64,000 bases of DNA, from positions 124,001 through 188,000 of the forward strand of contig NZ_MLQQ01000040.1 in the NCBI RefSeq assembly GCF_001865995.1. The letters run 5' to 3'. Position 1 is the first letter of the stretch. Every line of letters starts with the position of its first letter. Of the stretch, positions 1 to 9,787 are shown piece by piece. A model generated the notes under the pieces. It saw only the letters and a program-made list of their open reading frames with translations. It was not told where the DNA came from and ran no database searches. This DNA is from Anaerobacillus arseniciselenatis (GTDB lineage: Bacteria > Bacillota > Bacilli > Bacillales > Anaerobacillaceae). The position numbers and the translations under genes were made by a program.

Positions 1-200
1 GTAATCATAACACCGAAATGCTTTCTCTTCCTAGCTCAAAAAAAGAGATGAGTAATCATAAGCTTCTAAATGAGCATTCTGTTCTCTCTTTTACTGCGCA
101 CTCCTCCCATACTGTGAAGCAACAACATACTGTTTACTCCCCATTCCCATTAGGTGACACCTATTACATTAAAACAAAGTAGAAGTTTACCTAACTTAAT

Positions 201-310
201 GAATTTCATAATTCATTATTCTCGTCACTAAGATCAATATATAGTTGCACCAAAACACTTTGCAACTATATATTGTTTGATGTGACTCTTTTTTGGTAAT
301 TATGAAATTC
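201..310. repeat. F1 palindromic MITE-like repeat, copy 1
   Basis: A 110-bp imperfect palindrome with terminal inverted repeats GAATTTCATAATT and AATTATGAAATTC and an inner stem built from TATATAGTTGC and GCAACTATATA. Related copies lie at 12709, 22829 (diverged), 27944, 48953 and 49568, with a half copy at 1788. It contains no ORF. The rest of the 539-bp stretch before the first gene holds only this repeat and the hairpin at 366-410. Confidence 0.85.
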
Positions 311-365
311 ACTCAACTAAATAAGAACAATTATTTTTAGGAGAAATGAGAACATAAGTAGAAAT

Positions 366-410
366 GGGCTGTCCTAAAACAAGTGTCGGACACTTTGTTT
401 TGGACAGCCC
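366..410. terminator. F3 hairpin terminator with GTGTCGGACAC core
   Basis: GGGCTGTCC pairs with GGACAGCCC around an inner palindrome GTGTCGGACAC. It lies downstream of the AI-2E-family gene, which is read on the minus strand. It is one of several F3 hairpins with the same apical core but other arms. Terminator function is inferred from shape and position. Confidence 0.7.
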
Positions 411-539
411 CTTTCTATGCTAATTGCATTGTTCATTAAATATGCTAAATTCGCTGTTAATTAGAAGCAGAATTAAATGCTATTTTTCCCAATATTAATC
501 CGTTTCGCTAAAAGCGAGCGCCTTGACACTTACAAACTT

Positions 540-1625
540 CTATTCAACTTTATTTCTTAATTTTAGTAAGCGATAAGTATGACCAACGACAACTTTACAT
601 ACGGCGTAAGTCGGAACAGCTAGAAGCATTCCGATAATGCCAGCAAATCTCCCTGCAACAATTAATAATAAGATAATTGTTAATGGGTGGACCGCAAGTT
701 TTTTCCCCATGATTTGCGGTGAAATAAAATTACTTTCAAATTGTTGCACGATTAAAATAACTGCCAATACTTTAAATACCATAAATGGTGAATCTATAAT
801 TGCCACGATTAGAGCGGGAATCGTACCAATCCATGGACCTACAAAAGGAATAATGTTCGTAAACATTGCGATTAAAGCAAGAATTAACGAATAATCAATG
901 CCAATAATTAAAAAGCCAGCAAACATTAGCACTCCTACACAAAAGCTGACAAGAATTTGTCCTTGAATATAAGAGCTAAGCTTAAAGTCCATATCATTTA
1001 AAATTCTTTCACCTTCTATTCTTTGCTTTTCAGGTAAAAGCTTTAGCACTTGGTTAGGTGCTTTCTCCCCTTCTTTCAACATGTAAAATAAAATGAAAGG
1101 AATAATGATAAAAACGATAACGACATTCGTTATAAAACCAATTAATCCGGCAATATTTGAACTAACAATATTAAAAGCTTGATTCACATATTGAGTCATA
1201 TTGGCTGCTAGTTTATCAAGAGATAATATATCGGTCGCTTGGAAGCGATCAATCCACTCGTTATCTTGCAATTGAATAATAAGAGCACGCATTTCATTGA
1301 CTAAATAAGGTAAATTATCGATTAAACTATTGACCTGTTTTTGTAAGGTAGGTCCGATTAATAAAACTAAAACCGTTAACAAACCGATAACTCCTAAATA
1401 GATCATAATAATTGCATACGTCTTTGGAACCTTTTGCTTATGTAACCAATTCACTACCGGACGAAACAAATAATATAATACCCCAGCGAGTAAAACCGGG
1501 AAAAATAAAGTTTCAACAAAAACGACGAAAGGACGGAAAATAAACTGAACTAAAGACCCTAAATAAATAATGATGAAAACCATAATAATACCTAGAAACA
1601 CACGAAACCATTTATATTGAGCCAA
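540..1625 (-). CDS. AI-2E family transporter (YtvI/YrrI-like membrane protein)
   Basis: A 361-residue integral membrane protein of the AI-2E transporter family (UPF0118), a broad family that includes autoinducer-2 exporters and Na+(Li+)/H+ antiporters; its substrate cannot be told from sequence. Two hydrophobic hairpins lie near the N-terminus, followed by an amphipathic middle (about residues 90-145) and then the family's C-terminal block of membrane helices, including the segment IGTIPALIVAII. The start is TTG, with AGGTG about 8 bases upstream. The next in-frame Met is residue 15, inside the first membrane segment, so TTG is preferred. The gene stands alone between repeat-filled gaps, and an F3 hairpin follows it. 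Confidence 0.85.
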   Translation of the reverse strand: MAQYKWFRVFLGIIMVFIIIYLGSLVQFIFRPFVVFVETLFFPVLLAGVLYYLFRPVVNWLHKQKVPKTYAIIMIYLGVIGLLTVLVLLIGPTLQKQVNSLIDNLPYLVNEMRALIIQLQDNEWIDRFQATDILSLDKLAANMTQYVNQAFNIVSSNIAGLIGFITNVVIVFIIIPFILFYMLKEGEKAPNQVLKLLPEKQRIEGERILNDMDFKLSSYIQGQILVSFCVGVLMFAGFLIIGIDYSLILALIAMFTNIIPFVGPWIGTIPALIVAIIDSPFMVFKVLAVILIVQQFESNFISPQIMGKKLAVHPLTIILLLIVAGRFAGIIGMLLAVPTYAVCKVVVGHTYRLLKLRNKVE

Positions 1626-1787
1626 TTGGCGACACCTACTTTCTTAACCAAAAACTACAAAATTTTAACTTTATAAATTATATCACAAATCTTTAACATT
1701 TTTTAGAAATATGAATTAAGTTGGTATAGTGGGTTGTTGGTTTGTCGCTAGTTATCTAGTTGGAAAGCCGAATGTTGGTAGTTTAAT

Positions 1788-1830
1788 GAATTTCATAATT
1801 CATATTTAGCGCTACTAAGATCAATATATA
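1788..1830. repeat. Truncated F1 repeat (left half only)
   Basis: Begins with GAATTTCATAATTCAT and runs to ATCAATATATA, matching the left half of F1 copies 1 and 49568. It then stops abruptly and continues straight into an F2 element; the right half is missing. Confidence 0.75.
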
Positions 1831-1832
1831 TC

Positions 1833-1935
1833 CTGAACGAGCCTCTAAATTTCGTTAGAAGTTTAAAGCGAAGAGAGGGAAATTGCTCGTTCTTTTACAT
1901 TTTAGATTGTGGGATGCCGTCATCAGGGTTTTGTA
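1833..1935. repeat. F2 repeat with GAACGAGC/GCTCGTTC arms
   Basis: Arms GAACGAGC (1835-1842) and GCTCGTTC (1885-1892) flank the F2 core, here in inverted orientation (CTCTAAATTTCGTTAGAAG then GCGAAGAGAGG). It is followed by the outer F2 flank (GATGCCGTCATCAGGG). It lies in the 388-bp gap between the AI-2E gene and the LacI-type repressor. Confidence 0.65.
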
Positions 1936-1942
1936 TAAGTAA

Positions 1943-2004
1943 TAAAAAGATGACTAATTAAAGTGAAGTTATGTTAAAACTTCATCGCCTTAATTAAGTC
2001 ACCC
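1943..2004 (-). terminator. Terminator of the mal repressor gene
   Basis: A long imperfect stem: GTGACTTAATTAA pairs with TTAATTAGTCAT, and AACTTCAT with GTGAAGTT, read on the minus strand just past the repressor stop. A run of T (TCTTTTTATT) follows on that strand. Confidence 0.7.
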
Positions 2005-2013
2005 TTTTCTCGT

Positions 2014-3054
2014 CTAGTTGTTTTGTAATGCCATTTTTTTGCACGTTTGTCGTTTTACTAATTTATGTGGAATAATAACATTTTTTGGTTCCAATGAAGG
2101 AAGTTGAATTTTTTCAATTAATAAATTTGTTGCTTCAAAACCTAATCCAAAAATATTAATATCCACTGTCGTCATAGGGGGTGATGAAAGTTCAGAGATT
2201 AACACGTTATTAAAGCTAATAATTGAAATATCTTCAGGAACACTCATCCCCATTTCACTCAACATTCGCATAACACCAAAGGTCATAATATCATCAGAGA
2301 CGACGAGAGCTGTTGGCGGCTCTGATAAGCTCATCAGTTCAATGACGGCATCTTGTCCACCTTCTTGTAGTTCCTTATGATAAACGACAAACTCCTCTTT
2401 AAACGGGATCTTCGCATTTTGTAACGCCTGTTCATATCCCTTTTTGTGGTCAACCGTAATTACAAAGTCTAGCTCTCCACCGATAAAAGCAATATGTTGA
2501 TGACCGAGTAATATTAAATACTCTGTAACAGTTTTGGAAGCTTTAAAATTATCATTGTTGACATATGTGATTTGTTCGTCTAGTTGATCTCCGTATGGGC
2601 GCCCAATCAAGACAAACGGAAACTTTTGCATTTGTAAATAAGGCATAATTCGGTCATTAATTCTTGAATAAAGTAAAATAATGCCGTCTACCCTGCCACC
2701 TTGAACCATATGAACAACTTCTTGGAAAATTTCATCTTCGGATTGTCCAGTTGATAAATATAATCCAAAACCTTGTTGGTGAGCTTTTGTACTAATTCCA
2801 CGAATCACTTCTGGGAAGAAAGGATTTTGAAACGCTTTATTTGCTGAACTTGGCATCACAATCCCAATCGTTTTTGTACTTTTATTTGCTAAACTTCTTG
2901 CATTAAAATTTGGATGGTAACCGAGCTTTTCCATCGCCTCTCGAACTTTGTCCTTTGTTTTTTGACTAATTCTAGGACTGTTAGCAATAACTCGAGATAC
3001 AGTGGAAGGCGCAACATTTGCAAGCTTTGCAACATCCTTAATTGTTACCGCCAT
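2014..3054 (-). CDS. malR: LacI/GalR-family repressor of the maltose locus
   Basis: A 346-residue LacI-family repressor. Residues 1-55 form the helix-turn-helix and hinge (TIKDVAKLANVAPSTVSRV, then ARSLANKSTKTIGIVMP); the remainder is a periplasmic-binding-protein-like effector domain. It is last in the minus-strand run malE-malF-malG-GH13-GH31-repressor, 73 bp after the GH31 gene, with its own terminator behind it. Position and family make it the likely maltose/maltodextrin-responsive repressor that binds the CAAACG-type palindromes upstream of malE. The effector is inferred, not visible. The start is ATG with AGAGGGGGAACT upstream. Confidence 0.8.
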   Translation of the reverse strand: MAVTIKDVAKLANVAPSTVSRVIANSPRISQKTKDKVREAMEKLGYHPNFNARSLANKSTKTIGIVMPSSANKAFQNPFFPEVIRGISTKAHQQGFGLYLSTGQSEDEIFQEVVHMVQGGRVDGIILLYSRINDRIMPYLQMQKFPFVLIGRPYGDQLDEQITYVNNDNFKASKTVTEYLILLGHQHIAFIGGELDFVITVDHKKGYEQALQNAKIPFKEEFVVYHKELQEGGQDAVIELMSLSEPPTALVVSDDIMTFGVMRMLSEMGMSVPEDISIISFNNVLISELSSPPMTTVDINIFGLGFEATNLLIEKIQLPSLEPKNVIIPHKLVKRQTCKKMALQNN

Positions 3055-3127
3055 AGTTCCCCCTCTTTTCCACTTTTATTTCTTATTTTTAGTGTAGCTA
3101 TTTTTCATTATATTAACAATGTATTTT

Positions 3128-5506
3128 TTACCTTTCTACACTAACTTTTAATGTTTTTTTCGTTTTATCAAATAGCTGATTCGTAATTGAAATCTGCTCA
3201 CCGTTTACAAAAACATCTACACCTTTATTAACGTTATGCAATACTAACGTTTCTATTGTCCAACTCGGATCATAACTGCCGTTTGCTTCTCGCAAAGAAA
3301 TGTTTACAATACTTGAACTGTATTCACACACGAGCTCTTGATCAAACGTTTCCCCTTCATCATAACGATTAGTTGTACCATCATCTTCATATAGTTTGTA
3401 TTCTGTACGGCCCTCGTCACCAAGATAAATGTGATATGTTAGTTCGTCTTCAGGAGTTGCTGTTGACTGCTTAATCGTTCCATGTGGGATAACCGTCCCT
3501 TGTTTAATAAAAATAGGTAAAATATCGATCGGTGCTTCAACAAGATGATGCTTATTTCCTAAAAGCACTTCATCCGTCCAATAATTCACCCATTTTCCTT
3601 CTGGTAAATAAACGACACGGTGTTTAGTTGTCGGTGTTAAAATAGGTGCAACAATGACATTGTCACCAATCATAAACTGATCAGACAAATTAAATGTATT
3701 CTCATCAGTTGGATATTCTAAAACGAGCGGTCTCATCACAGGGAGCCCTGTTTGATTTGCTTCACGGAACAATGTATATAAATGTGGAAGCCACACATAT
3801 CGTTGTTCAATATATTTTTTCGCCAGCTGCTCAACGTCTTCCCCAAAAGACCAAGGTTCTTGTCGGACCGTATTTATTGCACTATGGTTGCGGAAATAAG
3901 GAGTAAACGTTCCAAATTGTGTCCAACGTACTAATAGCTCTCCACTTGCGTCATGTGCAAATCCACCAACATCTGGCCCACAAAAAGGAACACCTGACAT
4001 TCCTAGGTTCATGCACATCGGTAAAGCGAGTTGCAAGTGTTCCCAAAAAGAACGATTATCACCTGTCCATACTGAAGCATAGCGTTGTACTCCTGCGTAA
4101 CCAGCTCTTGTTAGTAAAAATGACCGCTTTCCGTGTAAATGTTGTTTCATACCTTCAAACGTTGCTTCTCCCATCAAAAAACCGTATACATTGTGTAACT
4201 CTCGATGTGTTTTTGAATCACCATCATTGTCGTGCATTACTTTAACATCCATCGTTTTCGTTTCATTAAACACCGCGGGTTCATTCATGTCATTCCAAAT
4301 ACCTTCAATTCCTAAATCAGCATAAAATTTATGTTGCTCTCCCCACCACTGGCGAGTATTCGTTTTTGTGAAATCAGGAAACGCTGAATTACCAGGCCAT
4401 ACATCACCAAAATAAATATTACCTTCAAGATATTTGCAAAAATGATTGTTTTTTACACCTTCTTGATAAATGGAATATTCAGGGTCTTCCTTTACGCCTG
4501 GATCTACGATCGGAACCACTTTAATACCTGCTTTTTTCAAATCTTCAACCATAGCTTTCGGCGTTGGAAAACGATCGTTGTCAAATGTAAATACACGATA
4601 TTCATTCATATAATGAATATCTAAATAAATCGCATCGACAGGAATCTTTTTTTCGATAAAATCATTTGCAAGTTGTCTTACTTCTTCTTCCGTTTCATAA
4701 CTATAGCGTGATTGGTGATACCCTAACGCCCATTTAGGGGGCATTGGCATCGTTCCAGTTAATTCCGTATACTGCTTTAATACGTCTTTCATAGTCGGAC
4801 CAGCAAATACATAATAATCGATTTGCCCAACATCTGCCTTAAATGAGTACGTATCTTTCTCTGACTTTAAATCAAAGTGAGTTCTACCAGTATTATCAAA
4901 AAATATTCCATGAGCCTTTCCTTCACGTAGCGTTATAAAAAACGGAATCGATTGATATAACGGATCAGTTTCTGGGTTATGTGGAGCATACACATCGGTA
5001 TTCCACATTTCCATCTTTTCACCACGTTTATCTAGAAAACCAGTTTTTTCACCAAACCCGTAAAAATGATCGTCATCTGTCATTTTTTTATAGCAAATGA
5101 CTTCACTTTTTTCATTGAAAGCCATCCCTTTATCAGTTTCAGAAACTAAGGTTTTCCCTTCATTGTCGAGTACCGACACTCTAAAAGGCTTTTTTGAAAT
5201 ATTGATAACGATGGTAGCCGTTTTTAGTTCTACAAAATCTTTATTATCTACTACTTCGAGCTTAACGCCTTGTTGTTCTTTAATTACCGCAAAACTTGAT
5301 TTCAACTGAGGGCGTTTTTTTTGATTCATAACGATTCGTGCCGTTTTATCATTATAAAACATTATCGCAACATGGCCATTGACCGTTTTAAAATAAACAA
5401 CATCAGCCTCAATATTAAATGATAAAAGATCACCAATATCTTTAAAATTGTCACCAATTAACTGTTTTTTCGTTCCAGGGTGAATCGCAAAACTTGTATC
5501 TTCCAT
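3128..5506 (-). CDS. GH31 alpha-glucosidase
   Basis: A 792-residue glycoside hydrolase family 31 enzyme with no signal peptide, so cytoplasmic. The catalytic nucleophile motif GIWNDMNEPAVF and the region around WTGDNRSFW and GPDVGGF, which carries the acid/base Asp, are intact. The length matches bacterial GH31 alpha-glucosidases. It should release glucose from the non-reducing ends of maltose and maltodextrins imported by MalEFG. ATG follows an AAGGAGGG ribosome site. It is separated from the upstream GH13 gene by a 252-bp F2 repeat region and is probably cotranscribed with it. Confidence 0.9.
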   Translation of the reverse strand: MEDTSFAIHPGTKKQLIGDNFKDIGDLLSFNIEADVVYFKTVNGHVAIMFYNDKTARIVMNQKKRPQLKSSFAVIKEQQGVKLEVVDNKDFVELKTATIVINISKKPFRVSVLDNEGKTLVSETDKGMAFNEKSEVICYKKMTDDDHFYGFGEKTGFLDKRGEKMEMWNTDVYAPHNPETDPLYQSIPFFITLREGKAHGIFFDNTGRTHFDLKSEKDTYSFKADVGQIDYYVFAGPTMKDVLKQYTELTGTMPMPPKWALGYHQSRYSYETEEEVRQLANDFIEKKIPVDAIYLDIHYMNEYRVFTFDNDRFPTPKAMVEDLKKAGIKVVPIVDPGVKEDPEYSIYQEGVKNNHFCKYLEGNIYFGDVWPGNSAFPDFTKTNTRQWWGEQHKFYADLGIEGIWNDMNEPAVFNETKTMDVKVMHDNDGDSKTHRELHNVYGFLMGEATFEGMKQHLHGKRSFLLTRAGYAGVQRYASVWTGDNRSFWEHLQLALPMCMNLGMSGVPFCGPDVGGFAHDASGELLVRWTQFGTFTPYFRNHSAINTVRQEPWSFGEDVEQLAKKYIEQRYVWLPHLYTLFREANQTGLPVMRPLVLEYPTDENTFNLSDQFMIGDNVIVAPILTPTTKHRVVYLPEGKWVNYWTDEVLLGNKHHLVEAPIDILPIFIKQGTVIPHGTIKQSTATPEDELTYHIYLGDEGRTEYKLYEDDGTTNRYDEGETFDQELVCEYSSSIVNISLREANGSYDPSWTIETLVLHNVNKGVDVFVNGEQISITNQLFDKTKKTLKVSVER

Positions 5507-5550
5507 GTTTTTCCCTCCTTAATGAATGCAAGACGATATCTTAAAAAATC

Positions 5551-5757
5551 GCATGATAAATTACTCGTCACCATCTAAGATAGAAAAGGCGGGCGCTTTT
5601 CCTCACTTCACCTTGACCTTCTAAAGAATCTCAGACGTTCGTTCGCAAAAGCACCCACCTTTTTTCAGACAAAATCTCATGACGAACATCGTCACCATCT
5701 CGGATGAAAAAATCAGGCTCGACTTCCTAACCAACTAACCAACAAACCAACTAGCCA
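5551..5757. repeat. F2 repeat pair between the two glucosidase genes
   Basis: Two F2 units in tandem. The first has arms AAGGCGGGCGCTTTT (5586-5600) and AAAAGCACCCACCTT (from 5647). Its two mismatches are C-A as written but become G-U pairs in RNA read from the minus strand, which is the strand of the flanking genes. The second unit keeps only CGTCACCATCTCGGATG and ends in CCAACTAA-type short repeats that run up to the stop codon of the GH13 gene. Confidence 0.65.
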
Positions 5758-5758
5758 A

Positions 5759-7426
5759 CTAAACCAATTTATAAACTCTTGCTTCATAAGGTTTTAATAA
5801 GATGTCTGACAGGTCGGCGTCAGAATCAACTTCATAGTTACTCATTAAAAGTTCACACGTGTAATCCTTAAAACGATCTGGAATAACAAACTTTGCTTCA
5901 TCTCCAAAAAGGTTCGTTATTACGATTGTTTTTTCCCCTTCAAAACTTCTAGTATAAGCATAAATTTTCGGATCATCTTTTAAGATAAGCTCATAAGTAC
6001 CGTAAATTAATTCTGTAAAGTTTTTGCGAAGTTTGATTAAATTTTTGTAATAATGATAAATGGAATTTTCGTCTTTCATTGCTTCTTCAACATTGATATG
6101 TTTATAATTAGGGTTCACTTTTAACCACGGCTCACCACTAGTAAACCCAGCATTTTTTTCATCATTCCAGTGCATCGGTGTTCTCGAATTATCTCGACCA
6201 TTTTTCCAAATGATCTCCATTATTTCATCATGAGAACGTCCACTCTCAATTTCATTAGCGTACATATTTTTTATTGCAACATCATTATAATCTTCAATTG
6301 AGTCAAATTGGACATTTGTCATGCCAATTTCCTGTCCTTGGTAAATAAAAGGAGTACCCTGCATTAAAAAGTACATTGTCGCTAAACATTTAGCAGATTT
6401 CTCCCAATACTGATCATCTTTCCCCCATGTAGAAACAGAACGAGGTTGATCATGATTTTCTAAAAATAAAGCATTCCAACCTTTTTGATCTAATGCTGTT
6501 TGCCATTTCGTTAAAATTTCTTTAAGAGCAGGAAGGTTAATACCGGAATCAGTATTTTTCCCCCATAGGTCTAAATGTTCAAACTGGAAAATCATATTGA
6601 AATAACCGTTCTCCTCGCCTACCCACGCATCTGCTTCCTCAGCCTTTACCCCGTTGGCTTCACCGACTGTCATAATATCGTACTGATCAAACGTTTCTTG
6701 TTTCAACTCTGTTAAAAAAACATCAATGCCTTCTTGATTCATATGTCCGTCAAAAGAAGGTACGTAACGCTTATTTTCAGGGTTAGGCATATCAGGAAAG
6801 CCTGGAGCTTTTTTAACATGAGAGATGGCATCAATACGAAAACCATCGATGCCTTTATCTAACCACCAATTGACCATTTCATATAATTCTTTTCTTACTT
6901 TTTCGTTTTCCCAGTTTAAATCTGGCTGTTTTCGTGAAAAAACGTGCATAAAGTATTCATTCGTTTTCTCATCAAACTCCCAGGCAGAACCACCGAAAAT
7001 TGATTCCCAATTATTCGGTTCACGCCCTTCTTTTCCAAGATGCCAAATATAATAATCTCTATATGGATTTTCTTTTGAAGAACGCGATTCGATAAACCAC
7101 GGATGTTCATCTGAAGTGTGATTAATAACGAGGTCCATAATAAGTTTCATACCACGACCATGGACTTCTTGGAGTAATTCATCAAAGTCTGCCATCGTTC
7201 CAAACTCATCCATAATCCCTTTATAATCACTTATATCATAGCCATTGTCATCGTTTGGCGAACTATAAATTGGGCAAATCCAAATTACATCGATTCCTAA
7301 GCCTTTTAAGTAATCTAATTTAGATATGACACCTTGAATGTCGCCTATGCCATCTCCGTTTGAATCCATAAAACTACGAGGGTAAATTTGATAAGCTACG
7401 GCTTCTTTCCACCATTTTTTATTCAT
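5759..7426 (-). CDS. malL: Oligo-1,6-glucosidase / alpha-glucosidase (GH13)
   Basis: A 555-residue GH13 alpha-amylase-superfamily enzyme of the oligo-1,6-glucosidase/sucrase-isomaltase type. The N-terminus KKWWKEAVAYQIYPRSF is typical. Conserved regions are DLVINHTSDEHPWF, GFRIDAISHVKK (nucleophile Asp), MTVGEANG (acid/base Glu) and FLENHDQPR. It lacks a signal peptide and should hydrolyse isomaltose, maltose or short dextrins in the cytoplasm. It follows malG after a hairpin and precedes the GH31 gene, both on the minus strand. The start has AAAAGGAGAAG upstream. The exact substrate range is not readable. Confidence 0.9.
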   Translation of the reverse strand: MNKKWWKEAVAYQIYPRSFMDSNGDGIGDIQGVISKLDYLKGLGIDVIWICPIYSSPNDDNGYDISDYKGIMDEFGTMADFDELLQEVHGRGMKLIMDLVINHTSDEHPWFIESRSSKENPYRDYYIWHLGKEGREPNNWESIFGGSAWEFDEKTNEYFMHVFSRKQPDLNWENEKVRKELYEMVNWWLDKGIDGFRIDAISHVKKAPGFPDMPNPENKRYVPSFDGHMNQEGIDVFLTELKQETFDQYDIMTVGEANGVKAEEADAWVGEENGYFNMIFQFEHLDLWGKNTDSGINLPALKEILTKWQTALDQKGWNALFLENHDQPRSVSTWGKDDQYWEKSAKCLATMYFLMQGTPFIYQGQEIGMTNVQFDSIEDYNDVAIKNMYANEIESGRSHDEIMEIIWKNGRDNSRTPMHWNDEKNAGFTSGEPWLKVNPNYKHINVEEAMKDENSIYHYYKNLIKLRKNFTELIYGTYELILKDDPKIYAYTRSFEGEKTIVITNLFGDEAKFVIPDRFKDYTCELLMSNYEVDSDADLSDILLKPYEARVYKLV

Positions 7427-7465
7427 ATTGTCTTCTCCTTTTCTCTAGGTGCTCTTTAATTTAGA

Positions 7466-7494
7466 AAAGAGGAGCTAATAGTAAGCTCCTCTTT
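7466..7494 (-). terminator. Hairpin between malG and the GH13 gene
   Basis: AAAGAGGAGCT and AGCTCCTCTTT form a perfect 11-bp stem with a 7-base loop, in the 139-bp gap after malG. The T tail on the minus strand is short (TTTTCT). It may act as a partial terminator or 3' RNA-protecting stem, giving more MalEFG than glucosidase. Confidence 0.65.
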
Positions 7495-7565
7495 CAACTG
7501 TTTGTTTACTATTTTTATGAAGCAAGTTTGCTACATTAAATAAAATCATCCTATTGTAATTAACT

Positions 7566-8414
7566 TTATCCTTTCGTCGCTCCCGATGTTAAACCTGAAA
7601 TTAAGTAACGTTGTAACATTAAGAAAATAAGAGCAATCGGAACAGCTACAAGGATTGCACCTGCAGCAAATCTCGTAAAGTTATTTGCAAATTGGTCATT
7701 TACGAAGTTAAATAAGCCTAGTGCTAACGTAAAGTTTTCTGGACTTCTTAAAACAATTCTCGGTAAAATAAAGTCCATGAACGGCGCCATAAAATTGAAT
7801 AATGCAACTACCGCCAAAATTGGCTTTGCAAGTGGCAACATAATTTGGAAGAAAATCCTAAAGTGCCCTGCACCATCAATTTTCGCACTTTCATCTAACT
7901 CTCTCGGTATCGTATCAAAGTACCCTTTGACTAAGAAGGCATTCATCGGAATTGATCCACCTACGTAAATAAGAATTAATCCCCATAACGAGTCAAGTAA
8001 TCCGATGATGTTTAATAAAATAAATAATGCAACCATCGCCATGAGAACCGGGAACATTTGTAGTAGTAAAAATGCGTATAACCCATATTTACGACCGACA
8101 AAGCGATATCTAGAAAACGCATAAGCAACAAGTGACACAAAAAATGTTGACGCTAATGATGTTGTAAATGCAACAAATAAAGTGTTTTTATACCACTGAA
8201 CGTAATTACTTCTTGGATCAAAGAACAACCATTCATAGTGAACGAACGACCAGTTTTCTGGGAACATTCGCGCTCCATATAGGCTTGTTCCTGGATTTAG
8301 TGAAAGCCCCAGTGCCCATAGAAGAGGATAAAAAATGATCACAAACATCACTGCAATAATCGCATATATTACCGTTAATTCTAAAGTGTTTTTCGTTTTT
8401 TTCGTCATAGCCAT
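7566..8414 (-). CDS. malG: Maltose/maltodextrin ABC transporter permease MalG
   Basis: A 282-residue inner-membrane permease with about six membrane helices and the binding-protein-dependent transport EAA motif (ELDESAKIDGAGHFRIFFQI, about residues 180-200) that contacts the ATPase. Its ATG overlaps the malF stop by one base (TAATG), so translation is coupled, with GGAGGG just upstream. No malK-like ATPase gene is in the window. In many Bacillaceae sugar ABC importers share a distant ATPase such as MsmX, and that is likely here. Confidence 0.92.
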   Translation of the reverse strand: MAMTKKTKNTLELTVIYAIIAVMFVIIFYPLLWALGLSLNPGTSLYGARMFPENWSFVHYEWLFFDPRSNYVQWYKNTLFVAFTTSLASTFFVSLVAYAFSRYRFVGRKYGLYAFLLLQMFPVLMAMVALFILLNIIGLLDSLWGLILIYVGGSIPMNAFLVKGYFDTIPRELDESAKIDGAGHFRIFFQIMLPLAKPILAVVALFNFMAPFMDFILPRIVLRSPENFTLALGLFNFVNDQFANNFTRFAAGAILVAVPIALIFLMLQRYLISGLTSGATKG

Positions 8415-9727
8415 TAGTAATTACCCTCCTCTTTAAAGGAACGAGTTCTTCGGAATTGGAAGAAGGCAAATCCTGCAACCATTAAACCAAGGATAATGGA
8501 AATTGCCGCTGCCATATTATAATTTTGTGTTTCAAATGTTAATCCGTAAACCCACGAAATCAAGATATCCGTTCCACCGGCATTTTGTCCGCGAACAGCC
8601 GGTCCACCTTGGTTAAATAAGTAAATAATATTAAAGTTATTAAAGTTTCCAGCATATTGCATAATTAATAATGGTGCAGTGGCAAACATCAAGTGTGGGA
8701 ACGTGATGTTACGGAATTTTTGCCAACGATTCGCTCCATCAATATCCGCTGCTTCATACCAATCTGAAGAAATACTTTGCAAAACACCAGTAAATAGAGC
8801 AAATACGAACGGGAACCCTAACCATGTTTGAATCATGATCAATGCGGTTTTTGTCCAAAACGGATCTGACAACCACGGTATTCCTTCACCGAACAGTGGG
8901 ATAATAATTTCCCGATTGATCGCCCCGAAATTATCATTAAATAATGCTGTGAAAATAATAATTGTAACGAAAGCTGGTACTGCCCACGGTAAAATAAGTA
9001 CTGTACGAATTAATCGTTTAAATTTAACTCGTGGATCATTAACGAGTATTGCTAAAAACATAGCTAAACCAATTTGTAGTGTTGTGGCGATAAACGTCCA
9101 AATTAACGTCCATGAAAGAACCGTTAAAAACGTTGTTCGCCATATTGGCATCGTAATTAAAGCTTTAAAGTTGTCAAATCCTACCCACTCTAATAAGTGT
9201 CTGGGTGGAGAGTTGTACAAACTGTAATTAGTAAATGCTATAAAGACCATAAATAATAGTGGGAAGATAACGACGAATACTAATAAAAATAGCCCTGGGC
9301 CTACAAGTAAATAAGGAAACCCTTTATCCCATGCATCACGAAAAGCCTCACGCATCGATGGAATTGTCCAACCTTCTTGAATTCTCTTTGCGTCCTTACG
9401 TGCATCGATTAAATTGGCGATATAAAACGTTAAAGCAAAGGCAGTTAAAATGAGGGAGATAATCCCTTGACTTAGTAATACACGTGAATCATCAACCCTC
9501 GGAATCTCACCTAGTGTCATCAATCCCCAATATCCCATATTTAAAAAGTCATAAAAAGCTATAATGAAAGCAGCAAAGAGAATGAATAAAATTGAACCTT
9601 TTATATAACGCCGGTTATAAAGTTGTCCGATACCTGGGACAACTGATAATAGAGTAGCTAACGTCGGGTTATGGTTATTTTTTTTGTTTGCTACATTTTG
9701 TTGTTCGTTTTTAGACGACATGGACAC
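8414..9727 (-). CDS. malF: Maltose/maltodextrin ABC transporter permease MalF
   Basis: A 437-residue permease. Residues about 20-125 form an N-terminal extension with extra membrane segments (starting TLATLLSVVPGIGQLYNRRY), as seen in Firmicute MalF proteins. The core permease domain follows, with its EAA loop (YEAADIDGANRWQKFRNITF). It pairs with MalG to form the membrane channel. The start has AGGAGGAAAG upstream, 60 bp after malE, in the same operon. Confidence 0.92.
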   Translation of the reverse strand: MSMSSKNEQQNVANKKNNHNPTLATLLSVVPGIGQLYNRRYIKGSILFILFAAFIIAFYDFLNMGYWGLMTLGEIPRVDDSRVLLSQGIISLILTAFALTFYIANLIDARKDAKRIQEGWTIPSMREAFRDAWDKGFPYLLVGPGLFLLVFVVIFPLLFMVFIAFTNYSLYNSPPRHLLEWVGFDNFKALITMPIWRTTFLTVLSWTLIWTFIATTLQIGLAMFLAILVNDPRVKFKRLIRTVLILPWAVPAFVTIIIFTALFNDNFGAINREIIIPLFGEGIPWLSDPFWTKTALIMIQTWLGFPFVFALFTGVLQSISSDWYEAADIDGANRWQKFRNITFPHLMFATAPLLIMQYAGNFNNFNIIYLFNQGGPAVRGQNAGGTDILISWVYGLTFETQNYNMAAAISIILGLMVAGFAFFQFRRTRSFKEEGNY

Positions 9728-9787
9728 TTTCCTCCTGCTTGAAAAAGTGGAGCGAAAAAGGTCGCCCCTTTCCGCTCATTCATTAAA

